A stretch of DNA of 5,226 nucleotides from Nitrospira sp. UBA6909 (GTDB taxonomy: Bacteria > Nitrospirota > Nitrospiria > Nitrospirales > Nitrospiraceae), in the NCBI GenBank assembly GCA_002451055.1, contig DKBD01000225.1, positions 1 through 5,226 of the forward strand, written 5' to 3'. How positions within the stretch are numbered: position 1 is the first letter of the stretch; every line of letters begins with the position of its first letter. Below, one piece after another: positions 5,116 to 5,226 of the stretch. The notes beneath the pieces are model-generated. The model searched no databases and was not told where the DNA came from. It was given only the letters and a program-made list of their open reading frames with translations. The position numbers and the translations under genes are program-made.

Positions 5116-5184
5116 AGGTTAAGGATGAGGAAGTTGAGCAAGAATCTGAATCGCCCCTCTGAACCTTGACCTTCGCCTCAACCT
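5116..5184. repeat. Hexamer-based inverted repeat in the 5098-5194 intergenic stretch
   Basis: One arm has 6-nt units of the form AGGNNN: AGGTTA (5116), AGGATG (5122), AGGAAG (5128). The other has NNNCCT units: GAACCT (5161), TGACCT (5167), TCGCCT (5173), CAACCT (5179). The outermost parts, AGGTTAAGG (5116-5124) and CCTCAACCT (5176-5184), are complementary in 8 of 9 positions, and the odd pair becomes G-U in a minus-strand transcript. It recalls the heptamer repeat at 2762-2848 in design but not in sequence. Confidence 0.5.
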
Positions 5185-5194
5185 ACGCTCGCCG

Positions 5195-5226
5195 CTACAT
5201 CTGAAACTGCGCTTCGTAGAGACCGG
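5195..5226 (-). CDS. Possible 3' end of a gene entering from the right edge
   Basis: On the minus strand one frame reads GLYEAQFQM and then TAG (5197-5195). The repeat-bearing intergenic stretch begins just after it, and the short C-terminus reads like ordinary protein. Only about ten codons are visible, so neither the family nor the reality of the gene can be established from this window. Confidence 0.3.
   Translation of the reverse strand, partial: GLYEAQFQM

Overview
The window looks like part of a chromosome from a Nitrospirota bacterium, most likely a Nitrospira-type nitrite oxidiser. This rests on recognition rather than a search: base composition is moderately high in GC, the gene order is familiar, and the structured intergenic repeats resemble those I recall from that genus. 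The genus-level call is moderately confident at best.

Positions 139-4212 hold six plus-strand genes that form one sulfur-carrier-protein module. In order they are a HesA/MoeB/ThiF-family E1-like adenylyltransferase, a PLP enzyme of the threonine synthase family, a CysO/ThiS/MoaD-like sulfur carrier ending in Gly-Gly, an 82-residue stand-alone NIL-domain protein, a second E1-like adenylyltransferase about half identical to the first, and a JAMM/MPN+ metalloprotease. The PLP enzyme and carrier genes overlap by 4 nt. The carrier's Gly-Gly codons supply the Shine-Dalgarno sequence of the NIL gene. In Mycobacterium the same parts (E1, CysO, CysM, Mec+) make cysteine from a protein thiocarboxylate, and in Wolinella a related set makes homocysteine. 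Here a threonine-synthase-like enzyme sits where CysM or MetY would be expected, and a NIL protein is added. The window therefore plausibly encodes a carrier-dependent route to cysteine or homocysteine whose acceptor substrate is not settled by the sequence. This is the most interesting content.

Downstream, 4294-4611 encodes a small exported protein of unknown function, preceded by a candidate extended -10 promoter and a strong hairpin. On the minus strand, converging on it, are two tiny genes with paired-Cys putative zinc sites (4843-5037, then 4628-4837), with a credible sigma-70 promoter at 5065-5094. The last 32 bases may be the 3' end of another minus-strand gene.

Three intergenic stretches hold structured repeats. 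A 119-bp element with 14-bp terminal inverted repeats (10-128) abuts the first gene. A heptamer-based inverted repeat (2762-2848) splits the operon before the second E1 gene. A hexamer-based inverted repeat (5116-5184) lies upstream of the minus-strand pair. Positions 1-9 begin with TAA, which could be the stop of a gene outside the window, but this cannot be shown.
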